In this document: piece by piece, positions 25,175 to 33,076 of the stretch | Layout of the letters: each line of letters begins with the position of its first letter | Numbering within the stretch: the first letter of the stretch is position 1 | From: Lachnospiraceae bacterium | Lineage (GTDB): Bacteria > Bacillota > Clostridia > Lachnospirales > Lachnospiraceae | Length of the DNA: 64,000 bases | Reading direction: 5' to 3' | Assembly: GCA_021770785.1 (NCBI GenBank) | Contig: JAETQH010000010.1 | Coordinates: forward strand, 39,465 to 103,464 | The notes under the pieces: generated by a model | What the model was told of the DNA's origin: nothing | Seen by the model: the letters and a program-made list of their open reading frames with translations, nothing else | The model's database searches: none | Translations under genes and position numbers: made by a program

Positions 25175-25200
25175 TTAAGACCAGTGGCTTTCCAGATAGT
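25175..25200. repeat. Right att-like direct repeat of the island
   Basis: Matches 15509-15534 at 22 of 26 bases, beginning TTAAGACC and ending ATAGT. The minus strand reads through it as an open frame ending AKNYLESHWS and a TAA, while the left copy ends DYMEGYRS and TAA at the same place. Both copies could thus be the 3' ends of related genes with their terminators. In another minus-strand frame the differences fall on third codon positions. Confidence 0.4.
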
Positions 25201-25266
25201 TTTTTGCGTCACCTGCGGATAAATGGTATTTTTCCATTAATTTTGAGGTAGTCTCTGAAACATTCT

Positions 25267-26676
25267 CTACTGGCAATGCTTCTCTACATCCTCCAGTGAA
25301 ACGGAATATTTATGCTTCATTACAATGTCTTTTAAGTCCTCAAATTCTGGCTTTTCTTTCTCAATCCCATACCCGCTGCTCTTTTTCACCCGGATATTTC
25401 CATAGGAGGAATGGCGTGTCTCAAAGGTAGACTCTAACTTGGCGCGTTCATAAAGCTGATAGCGCACCCCTCTTGTGGTGGTGTGCAAAAAGAACAGCAC
25501 CGTAAGTCTGTCCCGGTCCTCCGGCAGGCAGATGCAGGTCAATAAAACACCGGGGCGGCTCTTTTTCATCTGCACCGGAGTGGTATAGACATCTAAGGCG
25601 CCGGCGGCAAAAAGAATTTCGATAGCAAGTCCAATGGCCTCCCCTGTCATATCGTCAAGGTTGCAGGAGATAGACAGCACAATATCGTCGCAGGGGAAAT
25701 CGTAATCATCCTCACCGGAGTTTTCGCTGGCGGAAACAGCGTGATTTTCAGCAGAAAAGTTCTCTCCGAGGAAAACACGGACGCAGTTGGCAATTTCAAA
25801 ATCCTTTTTCCCCATACCGTAACCGATGGATGATACGGAAAGGGGAGGCATGGAGGTAAAACGGGTGGCAAAATAGCGTAGAAGCGCAGCGCCTGTGGGA
25901 GTGCAAAGCTCACTGGCAATAGCTCCGGTGTAGCTGGGAATGCCCTTTAGCAGTTCTGCGGTGGCAGGAGCAGGAACCGGGAGCACGCCGTGGGCGCATT
26001 TTACAAAACCGCTTCCTACATGAATCGGAGAACAGAGCACTTCCTTCGGGGCAATCAAATAAAACAGATAACAGCAGCCCACCACATCAGCCAGGGCATC
26101 TAAGGAGCCTACCTCGTGAAAATGAATATGCGCTAAGGTAGTCTGGTGTACCTTCGCTTCCGCATTGCCAAGGAGCGTATAGACAGAAGCAGCGTCTGCT
26201 TTCACCTTCTCCGGCAGTGGGAGAGATTGGATTTCCTTTAAAATAGTGGGGTAATCCCGGTGAACATGCGCATGGGAATGTTCTTCTTGCCGGAGAGAGT
26301 GTGTATGTGAATTTTCAGCCGTTTGGTGTTCGTGAATATGCGCATGGGAATGTTCTTCTTGCCGGAGAGAGTGTGTATGTGAATTTTCAGCCGTTTGGTG
26401 TTCGTGAACATGCGCATGGGAATGTTCCTCTTGCTGGAGAGTGTGCGCATCTCCGGCAGTAGTATGCTCTTCTTCACCGTGCACCAATACTTTCATACGC
26501 GTCCCTGCTACACCACACTTACTGGAAGGCTCCGGGGAAAATGTAATGTCAAAAGGGGCAAATGCCTCATTCATTTTCTGCAGAAACAGTTCTTTTTCAC
26601 TGCAAATCTCATAGAGAGCTGCCATCAGCATATCTCCGGCAGCGCCCATATTGCATTCGATATAAAGGGTTTTCAT
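25267..26676 (-). CDS. larC: Nickel insertion protein LarC (nickel-pincer cofactor synthesis)
   Basis: A 469-residue LarC, the CTP-dependent metallochelatase that inserts nickel into the pyridinium bisthiocarboxylate mononucleotide made by LarB and LarE, for lactate racemase and related enzymes. It starts MKTLYIECNMGAAGDM and has HIHFHEVGSLDALADVVG (about 185-200) and SCNLDDMTGEAIG. The two halves, separate and joined by frameshifting in Lactobacillus plantarum, are here in one frame. A His-rich insertion (about 85-140) consists of 24-residue repeats with HSHAH and SHTHS and probably binds or stores nickel. The start overlaps the larB stop by four bases. larA and larE are not in the window. 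Confidence 0.93.
   Translation of the reverse strand: MKTLYIECNMGAAGDMLMAALYEICSEKELFLQKMNEAFAPFDITFSPEPSSKCGVAGTRMKVLVHGEEEHTTAGDAHTLQQEEHSHAHVHEHQTAENSHTHSLRQEEHSHAHIHEHQTAENSHTHSLRQEEHSHAHVHRDYPTILKEIQSLPLPEKVKADAASVYTLLGNAEAKVHQTTLAHIHFHEVGSLDALADVVGCCYLFYLIAPKEVLCSPIHVGSGFVKCAHGVLPVPAPATAELLKGIPSYTGAIASELCTPTGAALLRYFATRFTSMPPLSVSSIGYGMGKKDFEIANCVRVFLGENFSAENHAVSASENSGEDDYDFPCDDIVLSISCNLDDMTGEAIGLAIEILFAAGALDVYTTPVQMKKSRPGVLLTCICLPEDRDRLTVLFFLHTTTRGVRYQLYERAKLESTFETRHSSYGNIRVKKSSGYGIEKEKPEFEDLKDIVMKHKYSVSLEDVEKHCQ
26261..26432 (-). repeat. 72-bp in-frame tandem repeat in larC
   Basis: Units starting at 26261, 26333 and 26405 (period 72 bases, the last partial) are nearly identical. They encode 24-residue blocks with HEHQTAENSHTHS and LRQEEHSHAH. 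As the period is a multiple of three, copy-number change would lengthen or shorten the His-rich loop without breaking the gene. Confidence 0.85.
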
Positions 26677-27437
26677 TGTCCGTTACCTCCAATTCTGTGG
26701 TTTATCATGCTGGCAAGATATCCTGCACCGAATCCGTTGTCGATATTTACCACGGAAACTCCGCTGGCACAGGAATTTAACATAGACAAAAGGGCGGAAA
26801 GCCCACCGAAATTTGCACCGTAGCCGATACTGGTGGGGACGGCAATCACCGGGCAGTCCGTAAGTCCGCCGATAACGCTGGCAAGGGCGCCCTCCATGCC
26901 TGCCACGGCGATAATGACCTCGGCAGAGGAAAGGGTTTCCATGTTGGAGAGCAGGCGGTGAAGCCCTGCCACTCCCACATCATAAAGCCTGGTCACCTGA
27001 TTCCCCAATACCTCTGCGGTGAGGGCGGCCTCTTCAGCTACCGGGATATCGCTGGTTCCTCCCGTGGCAACTACGATATTGCCGGGGGCGGTAATCAGTG
27101 TGTTGCGGTTTACGATACCGATTTTGGAAAGTTTATCATAAAACAGGGAGAAGCGGCTGTCGAGGTAATCGGCTGTCTCCGGTGCAAGCCTGGTAATCAG
27201 AATATTTTCCGGACAGTGCGCCAGCAGGCTGTTGATAATTCCTTCTATCTGTTCTTTGGTTTTCGAGGCTCCATAAATGATCTCTGGTGCACCCTGGCGG
27301 ATACTTCGGTGATGGTCCACCTTGGCATATCCTAAATCCTCGAAGGGGGCGACCTTTAATTTTAAATAAGCTTCTTCGGCAGAAAGAGAACCCTGCTCTA
27401 TCTGTTCTAATAGTTGTCGTATCTGTTCGTTCTTCAT
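26673..27437 (-). CDS. larB: Pyridinium-3,5-biscarboxylic acid mononucleotide synthase LarB
   Basis: A 254-residue LarB, which carboxylates and hydrolyses nicotinic acid adenine dinucleotide in the first step of nickel-pincer cofactor synthesis. The N-terminal helical part reaches KVDHHRSIRQGAPEIIYG (about 40-57). The PurE-like C-terminal domain carries ATGGTSDIPVAEEA, YDVGVAGLHRLL and VAGMEGALASVIGGL. Length is typical. It is the upstream gene of a larB-larC operon and is transcribed away from the TetR gene. Confidence 0.93.
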   Translation of the reverse strand: MKNEQIRQLLEQIEQGSLSAEEAYLKLKVAPFEDLGYAKVDHHRSIRQGAPEIIYGASKTKEQIEGIINSLLAHCPENILITRLAPETADYLDSRFSLFYDKLSKIGIVNRNTLITAPGNIVVATGGTSDIPVAEEAALTAEVLGNQVTRLYDVGVAGLHRLLSNMETLSSAEVIIAVAGMEGALASVIGGLTDCPVIAVPTSIGYGANFGGLSALLSMLNSCASGVSVVNIDNGFGAGYLASMINHRIGGNGQ

Positions 27438-27590
27438 ATAAAGATAACCATGCCTTTCTGTTGCTGCGGCTACGGCAGAATAGCTGGAGCTAATCTATTG
27501 ATAGCCTGATATATGTTCAGCCTTAGTTTACATTATACCGAAGGAAAGGTCTGAATGCAAATCTATCATTGGTAGTATTGTATAAAAAAA

Positions 27591-27617
27591 GGAAACCAAT
27601 TTTGTTAATTTAGTTTC
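27591..27617 (+). promoter_or_regulatory. Inverted-repeat operator 1, upstream of the tetR-type gene
   Basis: GGAAACC, 14 bases, then AGTTTC. It lies just upstream of a weak promoter (TTGTGG at 27618, TACAAT at 27641). The same arrangement recurs at 27650, which makes a binding site for the adjacent TetR protein likely. Confidence 0.5.
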
Positions 27618-27649
27618 TTGTGGGGTGGCAGGGCAGATGTTACAATGTA

Positions 27650-27677
27650 GGAAACCGGAAAAATAAAAATAGTTTCC
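27650..27677 (+). promoter_or_regulatory. Inverted-repeat operator 2, upstream of the tetR-type gene
   Basis: GGAAACC, 14 bases, then AGTTTCC, identical in design to the site at 27591. It sits between the -10 box at 27641 and the gene start, a position suited to repression. Confidence 0.5.
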
Positions 27678-27709
27678 AATGAAGGAAAGGTCGGGAAGTG
27701 AGGATTTTT

Positions 27710-28288
27710 ATGGATTTAAAAGAGACGATTTTAGAGGGAACCATTCAGGCATTTAATCAGAAAGGTCTGAAATTCACCATGGACGACATTGCAGGACAGC
27801 TTGGTATGAGTAAAAAGACGATTTATACCGTATTCCGGGACAAGGAAGCCTTATTTTTAGCCATGGTGGACTATCTGTTTGACCGGATTAAGGAAAGCGA
27901 GAATGAAATTCTTCAGAATGAAAAGATGACCACATTGGAAAAAATCAGAAAAATACTGTGCGTGCTGCCGGAGAGCTATCAGAAAGTGGATTTCGGACAG
28001 TTATATCTGCTGCGGGGAAAATATCCTTCTACCTACGCTAAGGTGGAGGAACGGTTAGAGACGGGCTGGGAAGGCACCATTGCCTTGCTTCAGCAGGGTA
28101 TGGAGGAGGGAGTAATCCATCCGGTGAAAATTCCTATTGTAAAAATGATGTTTGAGGCTGCATTAGAACAGTTTTTCCAACGGGATATTCTGATACAGAA
28201 CAAAATTTCCTATGTGGATGCCCTGCAGGAGGTAGTGGATATTTTGGTGGACGGTATAGCGGAAAGAACTTCTAAAATCGAAGGTTAA
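27710..28288 (+). CDS. TetR/AcrR-family transcriptional regulator
   Basis: A 192-residue repressor-type protein. The N-terminal helix-turn-helix reads FTMDDIAGQLGMSKKTIYTVF (about 23-43), followed by the helical ligand and dimer domain. The start is taken as the ATG at 27710 with AGTGAGG upstream; an in-frame GTG lies at 27698. Two matching inverted repeats upstream suggest autoregulation. Downstream are only remnants of a beta-galactosidase and a sugar symporter, so the original target operon may be lost. Confidence 0.88.
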   Translation: MDLKETILEGTIQAFNQKGLKFTMDDIAGQLGMSKKTIYTVFRDKEALFLAMVDYLFDRIKESENEILQNEKMTTLEKIRKILCVLPESYQKVDFGQLYLLRGKYPSTYAKVEERLETGWEGTIALLQQGMEEGVIHPVKIPIVKMMFEAALEQFFQRDILIQNKISYVDALQEVVDILVDGIAERTSKIEG

Positions 28289-28329
28289 AAAGGCTTTTTG
28301 CAAAATAAATAAGAAAGCAGAGAGGAAAG

Positions 28330-28680
28330 ATGGAAGAACGGATTTATTGGAATGATCTGCCCCATGGCCCCATTGTGATGGATGATTTTATTGGGGACGC
28401 CATAGAAAAGGGAGAAAATTTCAAACCGGCCCAGAACGGCAATCTGCTGAATTTTTACAATGAACCGTTGAAGCTGGAGGCGGCGGGAGAACTGGAAATA
28501 ATCGGCGGAAATTTCATCGGCCTGCAGGGTGGTATGGGCGGAACCTATGTAAAAACCACGGGAAAGCCCGGCACCGGCACATTAAAAATTTCATCGGCCC
28601 AGACGGGAAGCGTTGAGATTAACTTTCAGATACGGAGTGAAGGAAAAGGACAGCAGGAAGCAGAGAGGGAGGCAAAATAA
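28330..28680 (+). pseudogene. GH2 beta-galactosidase, C-terminal remnant
   Basis: A 116-codon frame with a good ribosome binding site (AGAGAGGAAAG). From about residue 38 it resembles the last immunoglobulin-like domain of GH2 beta-galactosidases: NGNLLNFYNEPLKLEA, then LQGGMGGTYVKTTGKPGTG and a final strand SVEINFQI. The catalytic domains are absent. The N-terminal 35 residues (HGPIVMDDFIGDAIEKG) may come from the true start of another gene or from the enzyme's N-terminus joined by deletion. It abuts the symporter fragment (TAA directly followed by ATG), consistent with a former sugar-use operon. Confidence 0.55.
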
Positions 28681-29241
28681 ATGGAACTATCAGCAAAAGA
28701 AAAGGTTTCCTATGGATTAGGAGCGGTGGGAAAGGACATGGTTTACATGCTTTCCGCCAGTTATATTTTATATTACTATCAGGATATTTTAGGGGTCAGC
28801 GCTATTGCCATGGGTATTATTTTAATGGCAGCCCGGGTATTTGATGCCTTTAATGACCCCATTATGGGTGTCCTTGTGGCAAAGACAAAGACGAAATGGG
28901 GAAAATTCCGTCCCTGGCTGGTGATTGGAACGGTATTAAATGCCATTGTTCTTTATTTTATGTTTGCAGCCCCTCCGGCACTTGACGGAAACGGGCTGGT
29001 GGCGTATGCGGCGGTTACTTATATTCTCTGGAGTGTCACTTACACCATGATGGATATTCCCTACTGGTCGATGATTCCGGCATTTACCGAGGGAGGAAAA
29101 GAGCGGGAAAATCTCTCCACTCTGGCACGTTCCTGCGCAGGCGTGGGCTCTGCCATTGTCACCATTATTACCATGAAATGTGTCTATGTTTTTTGCCGCC
29201 GAAAAAATAAAAAGGTTCTTGACAATGCCGCACTGCCGTAG
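28681..29241 (+). pseudogene. GPH-family sugar:cation symporter, truncated
   Basis: The first about 165 residues follow the melibiose/glucuronide (GPH) symporter family well: KVSYGLGAVGKDMVYML, FDAFNDPIMGVL, TKWGKFRPWLVIG and YTMMDIPYWSMIPAF, all family signatures. Full-length members have about 450 residues and 12 membrane helices; here about five helices remain. The frame then passes near base 29178 into the upstream region of the trp operon, so its tail (CRRKNKKVLDNAALP) is foreign and overlaps the trp promoter. Transport is not expected. Confidence 0.82.
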
Positions 29242-29247
29242 TATCAT
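29219..29247 (+). promoter_or_regulatory. Promoter of the trp operon
   Basis: TTGACA (29219-29224), a 17-base spacer and TATCAT (29242-29247) lie directly upstream of the T-box leader. The -35 box is inside the tail of the truncated symporter. Confidence 0.75.
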
Positions 29248-29264
29248 GTAGAACAAATAAAAGA

Positions 29265-29696
29265 GAAAAATCGTTGAGCAAAGAGAGTACTTCATAGGAT
29301 ACCTCACAGAGAGCTCCGTGGTGGTGGAAACGGGCAGGCGAATATGACAGGAATGGGTTTGCGAGAGCAAAGCGAACAGCAGATTGCTTAGTAGCGGATG
29401 CCGTGTCCTCACGTTACAGGGGTATGATATCGAACATGAAGTTCTGTATCGGAAGAGGTGAAGCATGATTGGTGGCGGATATTTCCAGTTTTGGGAATAT
29501 CCGTTTTTTTATGCACAGGGTGCTATGCACAGGGTGCTATGCACACGGGTGCGGAGTGGAAGGAAACAGCAGAGCTGCCCGCACCCGGCGCAGCGAGTAG
29601 GAGAAGAAACCGCAGTCAGCTTTACGAAGCAGGGTGGCACCACGAGGCATTCGTCCCTGACCGGATAGGAAAGATATCCGGTCAGGGATTTTTTTA
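29265..29696 (+). ncRNA. T-box riboswitch, tryptophan type, trp operon leader
   Basis: The leader has the T-box Stem I features GAGAGCTCCGTGGTGGTGGAA near 29309 and a specifier context GAATGGG with TGG at 29354-29356, the tryptophan codon. The antiterminator consensus GCAGGGTGGCACCACG lies at about 29628-29644. The final terminator pairs CCCTGACCGGATA with TATCCGGTCAGGG, followed by seven T. Uncharged tRNA-Trp should allow read-through into trpE. The leader is unusually long. Between Stem I and the antiterminator it contains a second terminator-like hairpin (29474-29513) and three 14-base tandem repeats (ATGCACAGGGTGCT type) at about 29512-29555. Confidence 0.88.
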
Positions 29697-29780
29697 TGTG
29701 CAGCCCAAAGCCTTGGCAGTATACCGCTGAAGCGTTGCACGGAGGCTGTTTAGTTTTTGGGAAAGGAAAGGTTAAGAAAA

Positions 29781-30924
29781 GTGAAACGGATTTATAGAGT
29801 TTATAAGAAAACGGTCAGTATTGTAAATGAAACCGCTACGGGAATGTATCAAAATCTGGTGGGAAAGAAAAAAGGGTTCCTGTTAGAAAGCTACGATAAA
29901 AATTATGACCGCTATACCTTTTTTGGGGCGGAACCGGAGGAAATCATTTCCTCCGAGGGAAATTCCCTTGTGATTACAAAGAGGGATGGCAGCCGGGAAG
30001 TCCGGGAGGGGAATCCCTTAAAGAGGTTAAAGGAATATTATAATGAGTTTGAAATCCGCAAGGACAATGAGGAACTGAATTTTTCCGGTGGACTGGTGGG
30101 GAGCGTGGGATATGACTTTATCCGATACACAGAGCAGCTCCCGGAGGAGAACCCCGACGAAATCGGGATTGAAACGGTACAGTTCATGCTGATGAAGGAA
30201 TTTATCCTGGTGGATTATATGGCGGAAACCCTGACGGCGATTGTTTTAGAGAGTGATGATGAGAGCGGAAGGCAGGCGGCAATGGGAAAGGCGGAGCGGA
30301 TGATTGCGGAGGCAATGAAGGAGCAGCAGGAGAGCAGCCTTCCCTTAAAACAGGACGGCGTAATCCATTGCAGGAACAAGGCCGAGGGGGAAAACACCCC
30401 AGGAAGACAAAGCCTTAAGGGGGGAGCTTTTGGCAGACGAAAAGGAACGTGCCGAGCATGTCATGCTGGTGGATTTGGCGAGAAACGATATGGGGCGCAT
30501 TTCCGAGTTTGGCACGGTGAAGGTGACGGAGTTTATGAAAATCAGAAATTATTCCCACGTTATGCACATTGTGTCCATGGTGGAGGGAAGAAAGAAAGGA
30601 GCTTTCCATCCCTTTGATTTACTGGCCTCCTTCCTTCCGGCGGGCACCTTGAGCGGGGCGCCGAAAATCCTGGCAATGGAGATTATCGAGGAATTGGAGA
30701 GCGTAAAACGGGGACTTTACGGCGGAGCCACCGGATATGTGGATTTTTCCGGGGATATGGATTTTTGTATTACCATCCGTACCATGATAAAAAAAGGAAG
30801 AAACGTGTATTTACAGGCAGGAGCCGGAATTGTGGCTGACTCCCTACCGGAAAATGAATATCAGGAGTGCTGTAACAAGGTCATGGCACTGGCAAAAACG
30901 TTGGTGGAGGAAGAAAATTTATGA
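29781..30924 (+). pseudogene. trpE: Anthranilate synthase component I, internally deleted
   Basis: TrpE converts chorismate to anthranilate with TrpG. The N-terminal domain is present from a GTG at 29781 (FLLESYDKNYDRYTFFG; GGLVGSVGYDFIRYTE). The sequence then jumps near 30385 from this frame to another that reads [20 protein letters not shown], then [14 protein letters not shown] and [15 protein letters not shown]. About 100-110 residues are missing, including the S-N segment, GDIFQ and the P-I-A-G-T-R chorismate-site motif, and the halves are out of frame. The C-terminal half has its own open frame at 30430-30924. Anthranilate synthase activity is not expected. Confidence 0.88.
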
Positions 30925-31418
30925 TACTGCTGATTGATAACTATGACTCATTTACTTTTAATTTATATCAATATATGGGAACCTTTACGGAGGATATCCG
31001 GGTGGTTCGGAACGACAAAATTACCATAAAAGAAATCAGGGAGTTAAAGCCGAAGAAAATCGTGCTTTCTCCGGGACCTAAAAGCCCCAAAGAGGCGGGT
31101 ATCTGCATGGATGTGGTAAAGGAATTTTGCAAAGAAATCCCCATATTAGGCATTTGCTTAGGACATCAGTGTATTGGGGAAGCCTTTGGAGGGACTGTTT
31201 CCTACGCGAAAGCACTGTTTCACGGCAAGCAGTCGGAAATCGTCCACAATGGCAGGGGTATTTTTTCCGGTATCAGCTCTCCGGTCAAGGTAGCAAGATA
31301 TCATTCCTTAGCGGTGCAAAGGGAGGATTTACCGGATTGCTTAGAGGTGCTTGCCCAGACGGCGGATGGGGAAATTATGGCGATGTGGGAAAGATATTTG
31401 TTCCCAGGGAGGAAATGA
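30921..31418 (+). pseudogene. trpG: Anthranilate synthase glutamine amidotransferase, C-terminally truncated
   Basis: A 165-residue TrpG with intact start (ILLIDNYDSFTFNLYQ), oxyanion region LSPGPKSPKEAG and catalytic Cys79 in GICLGHQC. Family members have about 190 residues and end with the F-H-P-E-S segment that supplies the catalytic His and Glu. Here the sequence leaves the family after TADGEIMA and ends MWERYLFPGRK, so the triad is incomplete. About 30 codons appear deleted right before the trpC ribosome binding site. The start overlaps the trpE stop by four bases. Confidence 0.8.
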
Positions 31419-32191
31419 TGATTTTAGATGTGATTGTGGAGGATAAGAAAAAAAGGCTGCCGGAGCATAAGAAAAAAATCAGTGAGACAAAAATGCGCAG
31501 TCTGGCGGAACGCTATGAGGGAGAACACCATAGCTTTTACGAGGCCCTGAAAAAGGATGGTATTTCCGTCATCGGGGAATTTAAAAAGGCTTCCCCAAGT
31601 CTTGGAGAAATTAAAAGTAAAATTAATTTACTGGATAGAATTGTAGAATATAACGAATCCGTGGATGCGATTTCCTGTCTGACCGAGGAAGACCATTTTA
31701 ATGGGACTGTGGAATATTTAAAGGAAATCCGTAAAATTTCCCCGCTGCCGATTTTGAGGAAAGATTTTATGATAGAGCCTTACCAGTTTTATGAGGCAAA
31801 AGCAATCGGAGCGGACGCCGTACTTCTGATTGCGGCGATTTTAGATGATGTGCAGCTTAAGGACTTCTATCAGTTGTCCGAGGAATTGGGGTTAGACGTT
31901 CTAGTGGAGACCCATGACGAAGCGGAAGTGGAGCGGGCATTAAAGCTGGACGCCGAAATCATCGGGGTAAATAACCGGAATTTAAAGGATTTTTCCATCA
32001 GCTTAGAGACAACGAAACGGCTGTCGCAGTATATTCCTAAGGAAAAAGTCTTTGTGGCGGAGAGCGGCATTCTCACAGACGAAGACGTGAAATTTTTGAA
32101 ACAGTGCAGAGTGGACGCTTTCTTAATCGGCAGGGCGTTGATGGAGGCGGAGCATCCTAAAAGGGTGGCGGGGCGTTGGAAGAAAGTATGA
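31415..32191 (+). CDS. trpC: Indole-3-glycerol phosphate synthase
   Basis: A 258-residue TIM-barrel enzyme that closes the ring of CdRP to form indole-3-glycerol phosphate. Visible motifs are VIGEFKKASPSLGEI (phosphate/substrate Lys), ISCLTEEDHFNG, LRKDFMIEPYQ, IIGVNNRNLKDF and VAESGI. The start is ATG 31415 or 31418 after GGGAGGAA; the stop overlaps a possible upstream start of trpF. All key residues seem present, so this step should still work if anthranilate is supplied. Confidence 0.95.
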   Translation: MMILDVIVEDKKKRLPEHKKKISETKMRSLAERYEGEHHSFYEALKKDGISVIGEFKKASPSLGEIKSKINLLDRIVEYNESVDAISCLTEEDHFNGTVEYLKEIRKISPLPILRKDFMIEPYQFYEAKAIGADAVLLIAAILDDVQLKDFYQLSEELGLDVLVETHDEAEVERALKLDAEIIGVNNRNLKDFSISLETTKRLSQYIPKEKVFVAESGILTDEDVKFLKQCRVDAFLIGRALMEAEHPKRVAGRWKKV

Positions 32192-32262
32192 GGATTCAGG
32201 TTTTAAAACTGGAAGAGAAACACTATCATCGGCACTATACAGAAACGAAAGGAAGTGGAAAA

Positions 32263-33009
32263 ATGCCGGAAATTAAAATATGCGGGATAACCACCGAAGA
32301 AGAGGCAATGTGGCTGTCGGAAGAGCAGGTGGAATATGCGGGATTTGTGGTTTGGGAAAGGAGCAAACGCTATGTTACCGTAGACCGGGCAGAAGAAATA
32401 TTGAAAAAATTAAATTCTAATATAAAAAAAGTGGCGGTCACCGTAAGCCCGGATTCGGCATTTATAAAGGAGATAGAGCAGGCAGGCTTTGATATTCTAC
32501 AGGTACATGGAACATGGACGGAAGAGGCAGCGGAGGCAGCCCGGATACCTGTCTGGTGGGCGGTAAATATTTCCGGCACGGAAGAGTTAGACCAGGTGAA
32601 GACACTCTTTGAAAAGACGGATTTCCCCGGTAAGGGAAAAGTTGCTGCCGTGCTGGTAGATGCGAAGGAGTACGGCAGCGGCAAAACCTTTGGCTGGGAG
32701 GATTTTTCCCTGAGAAAAACGAAAGAGCCGGAAGAAACTGTCAGGCAGGAGCAATACAGGAGATACCGGGAGCTTCGGGAACTTTTGCAGGAACAGGGCA
32801 TCAAGTTTATTTTGGCAGGAGGGCTTTCCACAGAAAATGTGCAGAGAGGGATTGAAACTTTTGCACCGGATATCCTGGATGTCAGCTCCGGAGTGGAGCA
32901 GGAAACGTCAAAGCCAGGAGCTTCTCCCGGAGAATCTCCCAGAGAATCTCCCGGAAAAGACAGGGGAAAAATCAGAGAGTTTGTGAGACAGGTGAGAAAC
33001 TTGAATTGA
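32263..33009 (+). CDS. trpF: Phosphoribosylanthranilate isomerase
   Basis: A 248-residue enzyme catalysing the Amadori rearrangement of phosphoribosylanthranilate. It has IKICGITTEEEA (catalytic Cys), YAGFVVWERSKRYV, LQVHGTW, LVDAKEYGSGKTFGWEDF (catalytic Asp region), LAGGLSTENV and LDVSSGVEQ. It is about 40 residues longer than usual because of a charged insertion (KEPEETVRQEQYRRYRELRE, about 160-179) and a Ser/Pro-rich tail (GASPGESPRESPGK). The start at 32263 follows GAAAGGAAG; the frame is open further upstream into trpC. Confidence 0.93.
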   Translation: MPEIKICGITTEEEAMWLSEEQVEYAGFVVWERSKRYVTVDRAEEILKKLNSNIKKVAVTVSPDSAFIKEIEQAGFDILQVHGTWTEEAAEAARIPVWWAVNISGTEELDQVKTLFEKTDFPGKGKVAAVLVDAKEYGSGKTFGWEDFSLRKTKEPEETVRQEQYRRYRELRELLQEQGIKFILAGGLSTENVQRGIETFAPDILDVSSGVEQETSKPGASPGESPRESPGKDRGKIREFVRQVRNLN

Positions 33010-33076
33010 AATCATAGAAATGAAATCATGAAAATTATATCCAAATATAATAAATAGAACGAAAGGAAACAAAACC

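Noticed and set aside
15460..25200. Prophage
   Set aside because: Recombinase and endolysin are present, but no capsid, portal, terminase, tail or replication gene is seen; the other genes are DUF2589 and partner-switching types.
26261..26432. Regular direct repeats that resemble a short CRISPR array
   Set aside because: The repeats are contiguous, 72 bases in period, in frame and encode a His-rich loop of LarC; there are no unique spacers and no cas genes.
29458..29730. A 90-codon lipoprotein-like gene (VFLCTGC) in the trp leader
   Set aside because: It overlaps the T-box antiterminator and terminator, lacks a well-spaced ribosome binding site, and its composition follows RNA structure rather than coding.
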